Shown here: positions 46,901 to 54,621 of the stretch, piece after piece
How positions within the stretch are numbered: position 1 is the stretch's first letter
Layout: the number at the start of each line of letters is the position of its first letter
Notes under the pieces: model-generated
The model's input: the letters and a program-made list of their open reading frames with translations, nothing else
Databases searched by the model: none
What the model was told of the DNA's origin: nothing
Made by a program: the position numbers and the translations under genes
From: Calothrix sp. HK-06
Lineage (GTDB): Bacteria > Cyanobacteriota > Cyanobacteriia > Cyanobacteriales > Nostocaceae
NCBI RefSeq assembly: GCF_001904745.1
Contig: NZ_MRCD01000005.1
Span: 1-64,000, forward strand
Length of the DNA stretch: 64,000 nucleotides
Direction of reading: 5' to 3'

Positions 46901-49900
46901 TAAGTTTAATGGATAAATTAAATAGCGAAATTTTTCGCGCACCAGGAATTTTAGTGGCAACTTGCTTTACCCAACATTGGAAACAAAATGCCCAAACCTG
47001 TCTCCAACCTCTGTTAGAGGCGTATAATTCGGCGTTGAATACTGGCGATTTGGAACATGCGAGCTTTTCACTCCAATATTACAGCCATCTTGCCTATTTT
47101 AGTGGTACAATCGCTCTACCAGCTCTTGCAGAGCAAATGCAAACCTATCGAGATTTCATCGCCCAAGTCAAGCAGGAAACTGTTTTGCAAATCCAGCAAA
47201 TTAATTTGCAAGCTGTACTTAATTTATTGGGACAAGCAGAAAATCCCAGTCGGATTATCGGTCAAGTTTATGACGAAGAGCAAATGGTGAGGCTGCACTT
47301 AGCGGCAAATCATCGAGGAGCTTTATTTTATTTGTATCTACACAAATTATTTCTCTCATATTTATTTTCTAACTATACTATTGCGGTTGATTGTGCAATT
47401 GAGACAGAACGCTATTTGGATGCGGGAGTTGGTTCGCTGATGGTTCCGGTGTTTCATACTTATGATTCCTTAGCAAAATTGGCAATTTACCCACAAGTCA
47501 ATCCTCAGAAACAACAGCAGATTCTGGCTCAAGTAGCAGCTAATCAAGAAAAACTGGCTAATTGGGCAAATTATGCACCAATGAATTATTTACACAAATT
47601 TGAATTAGTCGAAGCAGAAAAATATCGTATCTTGGGACAAAAAGCTACTGCTTTAGAATTTTACGATCGCGCGATCAATGGCGCCAAAGAAAACGGCTAT
47701 ATTCAAGAAGAAGCTTTAGCCAACGAACTCGCAGGCAAATTTTACCTCGAATGGAATAAAGAAAAAGTTGCCACAGGCTATATGCAAGAAGCATATTATG
47801 CCTATACTCGTTGGGAGTGTAAGACAAAAATTGAGGATTTAGAAAATACCTATCCCCATCTACTCAAGCCGATTTTGCTAAATTATCAGCAACCAAGCTT
47901 CAACTCATTGGAAACACTTGCTAACATTACAGCTACAACCTGTCTGAATAACCTCGATATCACTTCGATTCTCAAAACCGCGCAAGCGATTTCTAGCATT
48001 ATTGACCTAAATGATTTAATTTCTACCATTAGCAAAATTATTCTCGAAAATGCAGGTGCGAAAAAATGTGTGTTGATTTTACCCAACGAGAATCAATGGT
48101 ACATCCGAGCAATCACATCACTTAGTCCTGGAAAAAATACATCAACAACAGTTTTGACTTTCCAAGCTCTAGATGATAGCCAAGAAATGCCCCTTAAGCT
48201 GATTCGCTATGTCAAACACACACTAAAAACCGTAACAATTGATAATTGCCAAAACAATATCGAGACTCTTATTGATGAATATATCCAGCAACACCAGCCC
48301 AAAAGTGTGTTGTGTATGCCAATTTTGAATCAAGGTAACTTGCTTGGTATTCTGTACCTGGAAAATCGGTTAACTCAAGGGGTATTTACTAACGATCGCT
48401 TGCTTATTATCAACCTTCTCTGTACCCAAGCGGCAATTTCGCTAGAAAATGCTCGACTCTATGCAAATCTTCAGGAGAGTAAAACCCGTTTCCAGGGTCT
48501 TGCAGATAACGTTCCTGGCATGATTTACCAATTATGCTTGACCACTGACGGTTCGGTTTTTATCCCCTATGTTAGTTCGGGTAGTTATAACCTCTATGAG
48601 TTCACAGCAGAAGAAATAATTGCAGGAACTCAAAATATCAGAGCGATCGAACATCCCGATGACATTGCAGGTATCGATCAAGCAATGATGGAATCTGCCC
48701 AAAACCTCACACCGTTCATTCACGAATGGCGCATTATTACACCATCAGGAAATATCAAATGGGTGCAAGCAGTATCTCGTCCTCAATTACGAGATGATGG
48801 TGCAATTATTTGGGATGGGTTTGTTTTTGATATTAGCGACCGTAAAAAAATTGAACAAGCACAAGCACGGTTGCTAGCAATTTTAGAATCAGCAAATGAT
48901 ATCATCGGTATTGCCGATGCTCAAGGTAATAATCTTTACCTTAATCTAGCTGGACAGAAGATTTTGGGTATTCCTCCCGAAGAAACCGATAAGTTTCATA
49001 TTTCGGAAACAGTGGCGCCGTCAATGTTGGAAAAAACTGTCAACGAAGCTTTACCCATAGCACTGCAAACAGGAAGTTGGTGTGGTGAGTTAATTATGAG
49101 ATCGCGCAAAGGTCAGGAAATTCCTGTCTCCCAAGTAATTGTAGCCCATAAAAACGATAGGGGAGAAGTGGAATTTTTTTCATCAATTATGCGAGATATT
49201 CGCGAAGGGAAACGAAATGAAGTTATTCGCAAACAGATTGAAGCCCAATTGCGCCAACAAACAGAAGACTTAGAAGCTACCCTTCAAGAACTAAAACGCA
49301 CCCAAGCACAAATGGTTCAATCTGAAAAAATGTCTAGCTTGGGACAGTTAGTTGCTGGAGTTGCCCATGAAATTAATAATCCTGTGAACTTTATTCACGG
49401 AAATCTGAGCTATGTAGAGCAATATACCAATGATTTGCTGAAATTCGTTGAAATATATCAGAAATATGATAAAATTAGTCATCAAAAAATTCAAGATTGC
49501 TTGGAAGAACTGGACTTAAATTTCATTCAAGAAGATTTACCCAAAACTATTAAATCGATGAAAGTGGGTACTCAACGCATCCGTGAAATTGTCTTATCTC
49601 TACGCACCTTCTCCCGCATGGACGAAGCAGAGTTTAAAGAGGTAAATATTCATGAGGGTATTGAGAGTACATTAATGATTCTTCAACATCGTCTTAAAGA
49701 AAAAGGAGACCTTCCAGCCATTGAAATTATTAAACACTATGGGAACCTACCCTCTGTAAAATGCTATGCCGGACAATTAAATCAAGTATTTATGAATATT
49801 TTGGCAAATGCCATTGATGCAATGGAGGAGCAAAACAGTCAACGCACTTTAGAAGATATCCAAGCCAATCCCAATCAAATTACTATTCAAACCGAAATAG

Positions 49901-50136
49901 TTGATACTAATTGGATTGAAATTAAAATCTCTGATAACGGTATTGGAATGTCTGAACAAGTACAAAAACACATTTTTGACCCATTTTTTACTACTAAGCC
50001 TGTCGGAAAAGGTACAGGGATGGGTATGTCGATTAGCTATCAAATTATTACCGAAAGACACGGTGGCAAATTGGAATGTTTTTCACAAATTAATCAAGGA
50101 ACTAAGTTTGTTATTAAAATACCTCTTCGTAAATGA
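43957..50136 (+). CDS. HstK-like Ser/Thr kinase-AAA ATPase-GAF-PAS-histidine kinase
   Basis: 2059 residues from ATG 43957, which has GAGGA eight bases upstream; the frame opens at TTG 43942. Domains: Ser/Thr kinase 15-280 (Lys42, HKD 132-134, DFS 153-155 in place of DFG, SPEQT); AAA ATPase about 305-620 (Walker A TGFSGIGKT near 333-341, LVIFLDDLQWAD); a long helical or TPR-like region to about 1360; GAF about 1370-1510; two PAS/PAC units about 1520-1760; HisKA with VAGVAHEINNPVNF and HATPase with [16 protein letters not shown] and GTGMGMSI to the end. This is the Anabaena HstK layout. Soluble. It may integrate a small-molecule signal. It lies between TPS genes but on the opposite strand. Confidence 0.93.
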   Translation: MTTTDSCISIKGYLVKEKIYQGYKTGVYRAIRLSDHQNVVIKLLQQEYPTFSELLQFRNQYNISKNLHIPGVVRPYSLENYHNSYMLVMEDFGGISLREYTKNQPLNLLDFLIIAVQITNILYDLSQNCVIHKDIKPANILINSATKQVKLIDFSIASWLPKETQTITSPNILEGTLAYISPEQTGRMNRGIDYRSDFYALGVTFFELLTGQLPFDSDDPMELIHLHIAKFPQNLSDINSEIPVVITKIIHKLMAKNAEDRYQTATGLKADLEKCLLKLQKKGYIEDFDIARRDICDRFILPDKLYGRDNEVKEMLAAFERVSQSNSEMILVTGFSGIGKTAVVNEVHKVIVKKRGYFIQGKFDQFNRNIPLSGFIEALQCLIEQLLTESDKQLQQWQKEILQALGENGQVIIEIIPELERIIGKQAPALELFGAASQNRFNFLLHKFIQLFANKEHPLVIFLDDLQWADTASLQLIKSLTNNSNFSYLLLVGTYRDNEVSNVHPLMLTLEEIQQKDTKIKIINLQPFSQLALNELVVDTLKCQEYEAFPLTQFVFHKTQGNPFFVTQFLKSLHQDKLIKFNSNQQSWQYNIFEINQQTLTDDVVEFMLFQLGRLPESTQQALKLAACIGNEFDLETLAIIGEQSQVESAADLFNALEEGLILPKSDVYKIYIDGDNQAFAQDISEIATYKFLHDRIQQAAYLLISEDQRQATHLKIGQMLLKKIPEQEQEERIFEIVNHLNFAKELLAKSSDKLQLLRLNMIAGKKAQLSTAYADARQYFLTSISLLTENSWQSQYKITLSLYENAAELAYLNGKFAEMELYVAQVLDNGKSLQDKLKAYEIKLQGLKAENKLREAISFGLELLELLGVELPHQPTPEQIEQVMTEVRTGLQGKQISNLIDLPDMTDKLKLAATRILVGLSPTAHMALPQLLPIIAAKQVELALNYGNAPAHAHGYATCGMMLCGLFGDIDAGYEYGQLALSLMDKLNSEIFRAPGILVATCFTQHWKQNAQTCLQPLLEAYNSALNTGDLEHASFSLQYYSHLAYFSGTIALPALAEQMQTYRDFIAQVKQETVLQIQQINLQAVLNLLGQAENPSRIIGQVYDEEQMVRLHLAANHRGALFYLYLHKLFLSYLFSNYTIAVDCAIETERYLDAGVGSLMVPVFHTYDSLAKLAIYPQVNPQKQQQILAQVAANQEKLANWANYAPMNYLHKFELVEAEKYRILGQKATALEFYDRAINGAKENGYIQEEALANELAGKFYLEWNKEKVATGYMQEAYYAYTRWECKTKIEDLENTYPHLLKPILLNYQQPSFNSLETLANITATTCLNNLDITSILKTAQAISSIIDLNDLISTISKIILENAGAKKCVLILPNENQWYIRAITSLSPGKNTSTTVLTFQALDDSQEMPLKLIRYVKHTLKTVTIDNCQNNIETLIDEYIQQHQPKSVLCMPILNQGNLLGILYLENRLTQGVFTNDRLLIINLLCTQAAISLENARLYANLQESKTRFQGLADNVPGMIYQLCLTTDGSVFIPYVSSGSYNLYEFTAEEIIAGTQNIRAIEHPDDIAGIDQAMMESAQNLTPFIHEWRIITPSGNIKWVQAVSRPQLRDDGAIIWDGFVFDISDRKKIEQAQARLLAILESANDIIGIADAQGNNLYLNLAGQKILGIPPEETDKFHISETVAPSMLEKTVNEALPIALQTGSWCGELIMRSRKGQEIPVSQVIVAHKNDRGEVEFFSSIMRDIREGKRNEVIRKQIEAQLRQQTEDLEATLQELKRTQAQMVQSEKMSSLGQLVAGVAHEINNPVNFIHGNLSYVEQYTNDLLKFVEIYQKYDKISHQKIQDCLEELDLNFIQEDLPKTIKSMKVGTQRIREIVLSLRTFSRMDEAEFKEVNIHEGIESTLMILQHRLKEKGDLPAIEIIKHYGNLPSVKCYAGQLNQVFMNILANAIDAMEEQNSQRTLEDIQANPNQITIQTEIVDTNWIEIKISDNGIGMSEQVQKHIFDPFFTTKPVGKGTGMGMSISYQIITERHGGKLECFSQINQGTKFVIKIPLRK

Positions 50137-50170
50137 AAATATGACTGACGCGAAAAATGCGATAAACCGA

Positions 50171-50200
50171 GTTTCTACGCATTCATTGTCGCAGACAAAT
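50171..50200. repeat. 30-bp dispersed repeat, copy 2
   Basis: Identical over 30 bases to 16662-16691 (starts GTTTCTACGCATTCATTGTC). Found 35 bp after the HstK-like stop codon. Confidence 0.8.
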
Positions 50201-50331
50201 CATCATTTATATTACGTTATTTATACTTTTTTGATTGTCTATACTTAGGATTTGCAAAATAAAATAATTTGTAACATTCCTAACAATTAACTTTTAGCGA
50301 GAAGGCAGAAGAAAGGAGGCAGAAAGTATTA

Positions 50332-52821
50332 CTAAGTTTTAGGAACAGCATCACAGGTTAACGCTTTTTGCAAGTGAGTAGAAGGTTTATTTGCAATTAA
50401 CTCGATTTTGCCTTGAGCATTGCGATGCCAGCTTGTGGCAGAGACAAGAACTTCTGGAGATGGTAATATTTGAGCAATGATCTCACCAGTTTTGCGGTAT
50501 GTAGAGATATCGCGGATATCAGACCAAGTGCGATCTCTCCCAATTTGTTGACTAGGATTTTGTTGTACTCCTCCCCTTCCTGTTACCACAAAGCGGCTAC
50601 CATTGCGAATAGAACAATCTGTAGCTATTTTTTGTGATGAATCTGTAACATTCTCTGGTAATTTTACTAAGCCGGAATTGGGATCAACTCCGAAATTATT
50701 AATATCTACTGTCCCGTTAACGCCAAATTGGGAACTGGCAGTAATATCGCTTTCTGGAGTGAGTTGATCACGAAATTTTAGCCCGAATAAACCTTGGGTA
50801 ATAATTTTGATATTACCACCGTTACCTTGGACTGCATTGGCGATGATGTCACTATTTTCTAATCCTGTAATGACAGATGAATCAATGGTAATATTACCAC
50901 CGTTACCGATGCCTTTGGCTTCAGTGTTAATCAAGCTGTTATTACGCATTAATAGGAGATTTTGCAACTTTAAGGTAATATTCCCTCCTTCACCAGAATT
51001 TGTGATTGCAGTAATACCACCTTGGCGATCAAGTAATAGAGACCCTGCATTAATATTTATTGTACCAGAATCTCCAATGCCTTGATTTGTCACTGTAACT
51101 GATGCCTGATCATCAACCATGAGGGATGGAGTATTAATATTTATATTTCCTCCTTTACCTTGAGGAATCGCAGGAATATTAAAAAACCTCTGTGCAAAAG
51201 CACTGGGACTTTTAACAGTAGATCTAATTTGACTTGGAGATTCTGCTTTTGGTAAATTTCCTGTTACCTTAATAGACTCAGAAGCATTTATCGTGATATT
51301 TCCAGCATTACCCCGACCTGTACTGGAACTAGTTACCGTTCCACTGTTATCAACCCTTAAGTTATGAGTATTAATAATCAGATTACCCGCATTGCCAGCA
51401 ACTAAACTTGCGGTGGATAAAGCCGTGGCTCCAGGAGTATTATTTCCACTGACTTGAATGCGATTAGCGTTAATAACTAAGTTGCCACCAACGCCATTAC
51501 CTATAGTGATGCTACCAACTACAGCACCATTAGCTACCAACAAGTCTGGGGTCGAAACCGTAACATTGGCGCCAACTCCAGTGGAAAATGTTGTTGATGA
51601 AATAGTCGAAAAAGCGTTAGCTGGGTCATAATCTTTTACTTGAATTGATTCAGAAGCATTAATATCAATATTACCACTATCACCTCGACTATAAGTATTA
51701 TTATCAATTCCAGCACCGTCTTGAATAATTAAGCGTCCAGTAGAAACCCTAATATCTCCACTAGTTCCAGTTCCTAATGTTTCACTCAATAAACTAGTAC
51801 GAATTCCAACACTAGGGAGATAGCCAGAAATTTTTAGTGATTCGGTTGCATTGACATTTAGCATTCCCCCCGCTTGCCTTCCCCGGTTTTGATTTAAAAC
51901 TAGTGAACCTTCTGTAATACTTACTTGTTTCGCTGAAAGCTGAATATTACCAGATGGATTGCCACTAGTATCCACCAATGACTTTTGTGAGAGGCTAATA
52001 TTTCTTAAATTCGATACTTGAGTATAGTCTAATGTTAAACCTGCCTCTAATAGCTTTAAGTTGGCGAATTGCCTTCCACTCAAGCTTCCTAATTCAATTC
52101 TTCCTTGTTCAGCAGTCAAGACTGCTCCATTTAGAGTAATATCTCCACCAACTAATGCTAATGTTTGTCCTTGTTGTACACCCAGTTTTTCTGTATTTGC
52201 ACTGCGGTTAATTCCTGCACCAAAAGAGGTTAGGTTGTGTCCTGTTCCTAAAACTGTAATTGTTCCCGGGTTATTCCCCATCTGCAAACCGACAGGCACA
52301 CTCATCGTCAATAAAGGTGTTTCAGAAGTCGTTACAGCACTAAACTCTATTCCATCAGCAAACTTAATAGCATTTGCCGTCGTCCCTACAAACGACCCGC
52401 CAATATCCAACCGTGCATTTTTACCAAACACAATCCCTGCTGGATTGAGCAAAAACAAGCTGACCGAATTAGTGCTATTTAGCGTGCGAATCAAGCCATC
52501 AATATTAGAAATATTTCCACCTGTAACTCGACTGAATATAGTAGTGATATTCGGCGTATTCACTAAATTAAACGTTGTCGAACCGCCAGTTGGCACGGAA
52601 AAATTGCTGAAGCTATGAAATAAATTATTACCTTTTTCAATACCATTAAGAATAGTAAAATTATTACCTACAGAGTTAACAATCGTGTTGGTTGTCGTAT
52701 CCGATGTCACTTGAGCTACAGTTGGTAGAAGCATCTGAGAAGTTAGTAGCCCAGTTGTGAGGGTAGATATAAGTGCCTTTTGCCTCCAGCTTGAGGCTTT
52801 GTAGAATGCTTTCATTACCAA
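50332..52821 (-). CDS. TpsA-type filamentous haemagglutinin-like exoprotein, copy 2
   Basis: 829 residues; the start is ATG 52821 or two codons later. Signal peptide to about residue 37 (PTVAQ). TPS domain with GNNFTILNGIEKGNNLFHS, NITTIFSRVTGG and SLFLLNPAGIVFGKNA, then beta-helix repeats (GDSGNIDINA, GNAGNITINASES, GNGGNITIDSS) and the same tail as copy 1 (SWHRNAQGKIELIANK, TCDAVPKT). The two proteins are clear paralogs. It has no adjacent TpsB gene, so export probably depends on the one at 41497-43302. Confidence 0.92.
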   Translation of the reverse strand: MVMKAFYKASSWRQKALISTLTTGLLTSQMLLPTVAQVTSDTTTNTIVNSVGNNFTILNGIEKGNNLFHSFSNFSVPTGGSTTFNLVNTPNITTIFSRVTGGNISNIDGLIRTLNSTNSVSLFLLNPAGIVFGKNARLDIGGSFVGTTANAIKFADGIEFSAVTTSETPLLTMSVPVGLQMGNNPGTITVLGTGHNLTSFGAGINRSANTEKLGVQQGQTLALVGGDITLNGAVLTAEQGRIELGSLSGRQFANLKLLEAGLTLDYTQVSNLRNISLSQKSLVDTSGNPSGNIQLSAKQVSITEGSLVLNQNRGRQAGGMLNVNATESLKISGYLPSVGIRTSLLSETLGTGTSGDIRVSTGRLIIQDGAGIDNNTYSRGDSGNIDINASESIQVKDYDPANAFSTISSTTFSTGVGANVTVSTPDLLVANGAVVGSITIGNGVGGNLVINANRIQVSGNNTPGATALSTASLVAGNAGNLIINTHNLRVDNSGTVTSSSTGRGNAGNITINASESIKVTGNLPKAESPSQIRSTVKSPSAFAQRFFNIPAIPQGKGGNININTPSLMVDDQASVTVTNQGIGDSGTININAGSLLLDRQGGITAITNSGEGGNITLKLQNLLLMRNNSLINTEAKGIGNGGNITIDSSVITGLENSDIIANAVQGNGGNIKIITQGLFGLKFRDQLTPESDITASSQFGVNGTVDINNFGVDPNSGLVKLPENVTDSSQKIATDCSIRNGSRFVVTGRGGVQQNPSQQIGRDRTWSDIRDISTYRKTGEIIAQILPSPEVLVSATSWHRNAQGKIELIANKPSTHLQKALTCDAVPKT

Positions 52822-52923
52822 AAACTATTGATAAAAATATATGTTTCTGAAAACACGGAACATTCGATATTAACACTTCGGTACTTTTTGCAATTGGATA
52901 GTCATTTTAGCCACGTTGTAGTA

Positions 52924-52946
52924 GAGACATTACATTGTAACGTCTC
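52924..52946. terminator. Hairpin behind the PEP-CTERM gene
   Basis: GAGAC-A-TTACA and TGTAA-C-GTCTC form a stem with one mismatch, 18 bp past the stop of the PEP-CTERM gene and in front of the TpsA copy 2 start. Confidence 0.45.
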
Positions 52947-52964
52947 ATAGATTCACAACCCAAA

Positions 52965-53747
52965 TTAGTTGATATTCAGTTTGTGCTTGTTAAATTTATA
53001 GCCCCTCAAGCCTAAACCTAAAGCACCAAGAATCAATAAGCCAAAACCAGTATACGGCTCATTAACAGTTGCTATGCTGACTTTATTAATTCCAAAACCG
53101 CGTTGTGGTGAAGAAGTCTGAAAAACTAAGCTTTTGATGTTAGCTGTATCACTGGCTACACCTAAAAATACAGCGGAATTATCGCGGGCGCCAGAAGAAA
53201 TTCCTGGAACAGAAAATGTCCCTAGTAAATTATTTGCATCATCAAACGCGGATACAAAAACTTCGTAATTTATGTTTTCGCTACCACTTGCAGCAATTTG
53301 TGTTCCAGCCGCTTTAACATTTTTATCAAAGATAATAGTTAAAGGGTTGGGATTTCCTGTGGGAATAATAGTAGGACTAAAACCTGTGAATAAGAGAAAA
53401 TCACCAGGAGCAAAGTTAGTTTGAACTGGTGGATTATTTTGAAAAATAAATGGTGGGGTAATATTTCCACCTGCCGATGGAATGTTTACATTTACTCCTA
53501 AACCATTAGAAGATCTTGCTGAGAATGAATATGGAAGAAAGGCGCTAGGATTGGGAGCAAAAGGGTTTAATATTTTTCCTAAACTTGACCATTCAATTTG
53601 GTCATTACTTTGTAAGGAATTTCTATCTTGAACGAGTGTAATAGCACGAACTGGCATTGATAAAAATGTTGTTAAAGCAATACACGCAGCCAATTGGGCT
53701 TTGATAACTAATTTGTTAGTAGAAGCCCTTAAATTTTGAGTTATCAT
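52965..53747 (-). CDS. PEP-CTERM sorting-signal protein
   Basis: 260 residues. Signal peptide about 1-35. The mature part is polar and Asn/Ser/Pro rich with few charges (NPSAFLPYSFSARSSNGLG, PNPLTIIFDKNVKAAGTQI). The C-terminus has EPYTGFGLLILGALGLGLRG followed by a basic tail: a PEP-CTERM-type sorting signal for cleavage by an exosortase. Such proteins are extracellular or surface-linked, often together with exopolysaccharide. No exosortase is in the window. Neighbouring TpsA gene is on the same strand, 143 bp downstream. Confidence 0.8.
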   Translation of the reverse strand: MITQNLRASTNKLVIKAQLAACIALTTFLSMPVRAITLVQDRNSLQSNDQIEWSSLGKILNPFAPNPSAFLPYSFSARSSNGLGVNVNIPSAGGNITPPFIFQNNPPVQTNFAPGDFLLFTGFSPTIIPTGNPNPLTIIFDKNVKAAGTQIAASGSENINYEVFVSAFDDANNLLGTFSVPGISSGARDNSAVFLGVASDTANIKSLVFQTSSPQRGFGINKVSIATVNEPYTGFGLLILGALGLGLRGYKFNKHKLNIN

Positions 53748-54040
53748 CAGAATTTATATAGGTATTTGATAATTTATAGTATGATTTTTATTGAACTCTT
53801 CCTAGTGTAATACTACGTAGTTATTACTTTTTTATACTTTGTTATTTTAAGTATTTATACGCATTAAGAATAGTAAAATTATCTTATGAACCCTCATCAT
53901 CGACTATTTCTTTAAACCTAATCCAGTATTAAAATTTGTTGCAATCTTTCCCAATAATTGTCGAACAAACTCATATCGACTATGATTTACTTATTGAAAT
54001 CATAACGACTACAGATAAGTGCGATGACAGACCATAATAA

Positions 54041-54459
54041 CCTAAGTGCCCAGTCATGCATTATCAAAGAGACGGCTTGATGGCATTAGAAAATAATAGT
54101 GGTAATGCGCTTATGAACCAAATAGTTACCAAGAGGCGCCTAAGCAAAATTTGACATTTGCAGAACCACCGTTACATCTGGGTAATGTTGCCGTTGACCG
54201 TTATGACCACCGTAAAGGCAATGATGATTACACCCAAGCAGGTGATTTGTATTGGTTGATGACTTCTGATGAGCAAGAACGTTTGGTTAAGAACATTGTT
54301 AATAGTCTTAGTCAAGCGCGACAAGATATTCAAATGCGGCAGTTATGTCACTTCTTCCGTGCTGATGTTTCTTATGGTATGCGAATTGCTAAGGGGTTGG
54401 GAATAAATATTGACCCTGCAATGTTTCAGGCACCCGTTCAGCAACCAGTAGGTGTGTAA
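54041..54459 (+). pseudogene. Catalase remnant (C-terminal part, frameshifted)
   Basis: From 54041 one frame reads PKCPVMHYQRDGLMALENN, then a frameshift near 54110 switches to YEPNSYQEAPKQ, AEPPLHLGNVAVDRYDHR, GNDDYTQAGDLYWLM and an intact C-terminus ending at 54459. These are the conserved NYQRDG, YEPNS and DRYDHR.GNDDYTQ.GDL segments of monofunctional haem catalases. The N-terminal 60-70 percent, including the haem-binding and catalytic His/Asn, is absent. A short MTDHNNLSAQ frame at 54024 could be the original start after an internal deletion, but this is a guess. The 102-codon frame at 54151-54459 alone should not be taken as a functional gene. Confidence 0.8.
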
Positions 54460-54463
54460 AAAG

Positions 54464-54494
54464 AAACCGGGTTTCTCACGAGAAGCTCGGTTTT
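54464..54494. terminator. Hairpin behind the catalase remnant
   Basis: AAACCGGGTTTCT pairs with AGAAGCTCGGTTT with two wobble positions and is followed by TTTATCTAT. It lies 5 bp behind the stop at 54459 and resembles the AAACCTGGTTTCT family at 16653-16733. Confidence 0.5.
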
Positions 54495-54621
54495 ATCTAT
54501 CTTGTGGTTAAATTAACATTAACCCCTTGGCTAGTAGACAAAATAATTATTCCGATGGCATGATGAAAATTAATTATATTTGATTATCTTATTGTTCAAT
54601 TGGCGAATATATTAATTTTTA

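Noticed and set aside
52061-52618. 185-codon frame antisense to TpsA copy 2 (and 40418-40861 antisense to copy 1)
   Set aside because: Long antisense frames at the same place in both paralogs follow from codon bias of the TPS domain; the products are proline-rich with no motif.
54151-54459. 102-codon open frame as an intact small gene
   Set aside because: It is the C-terminal end of a catalase, and recognisable catalase sequence continues upstream in another frame.
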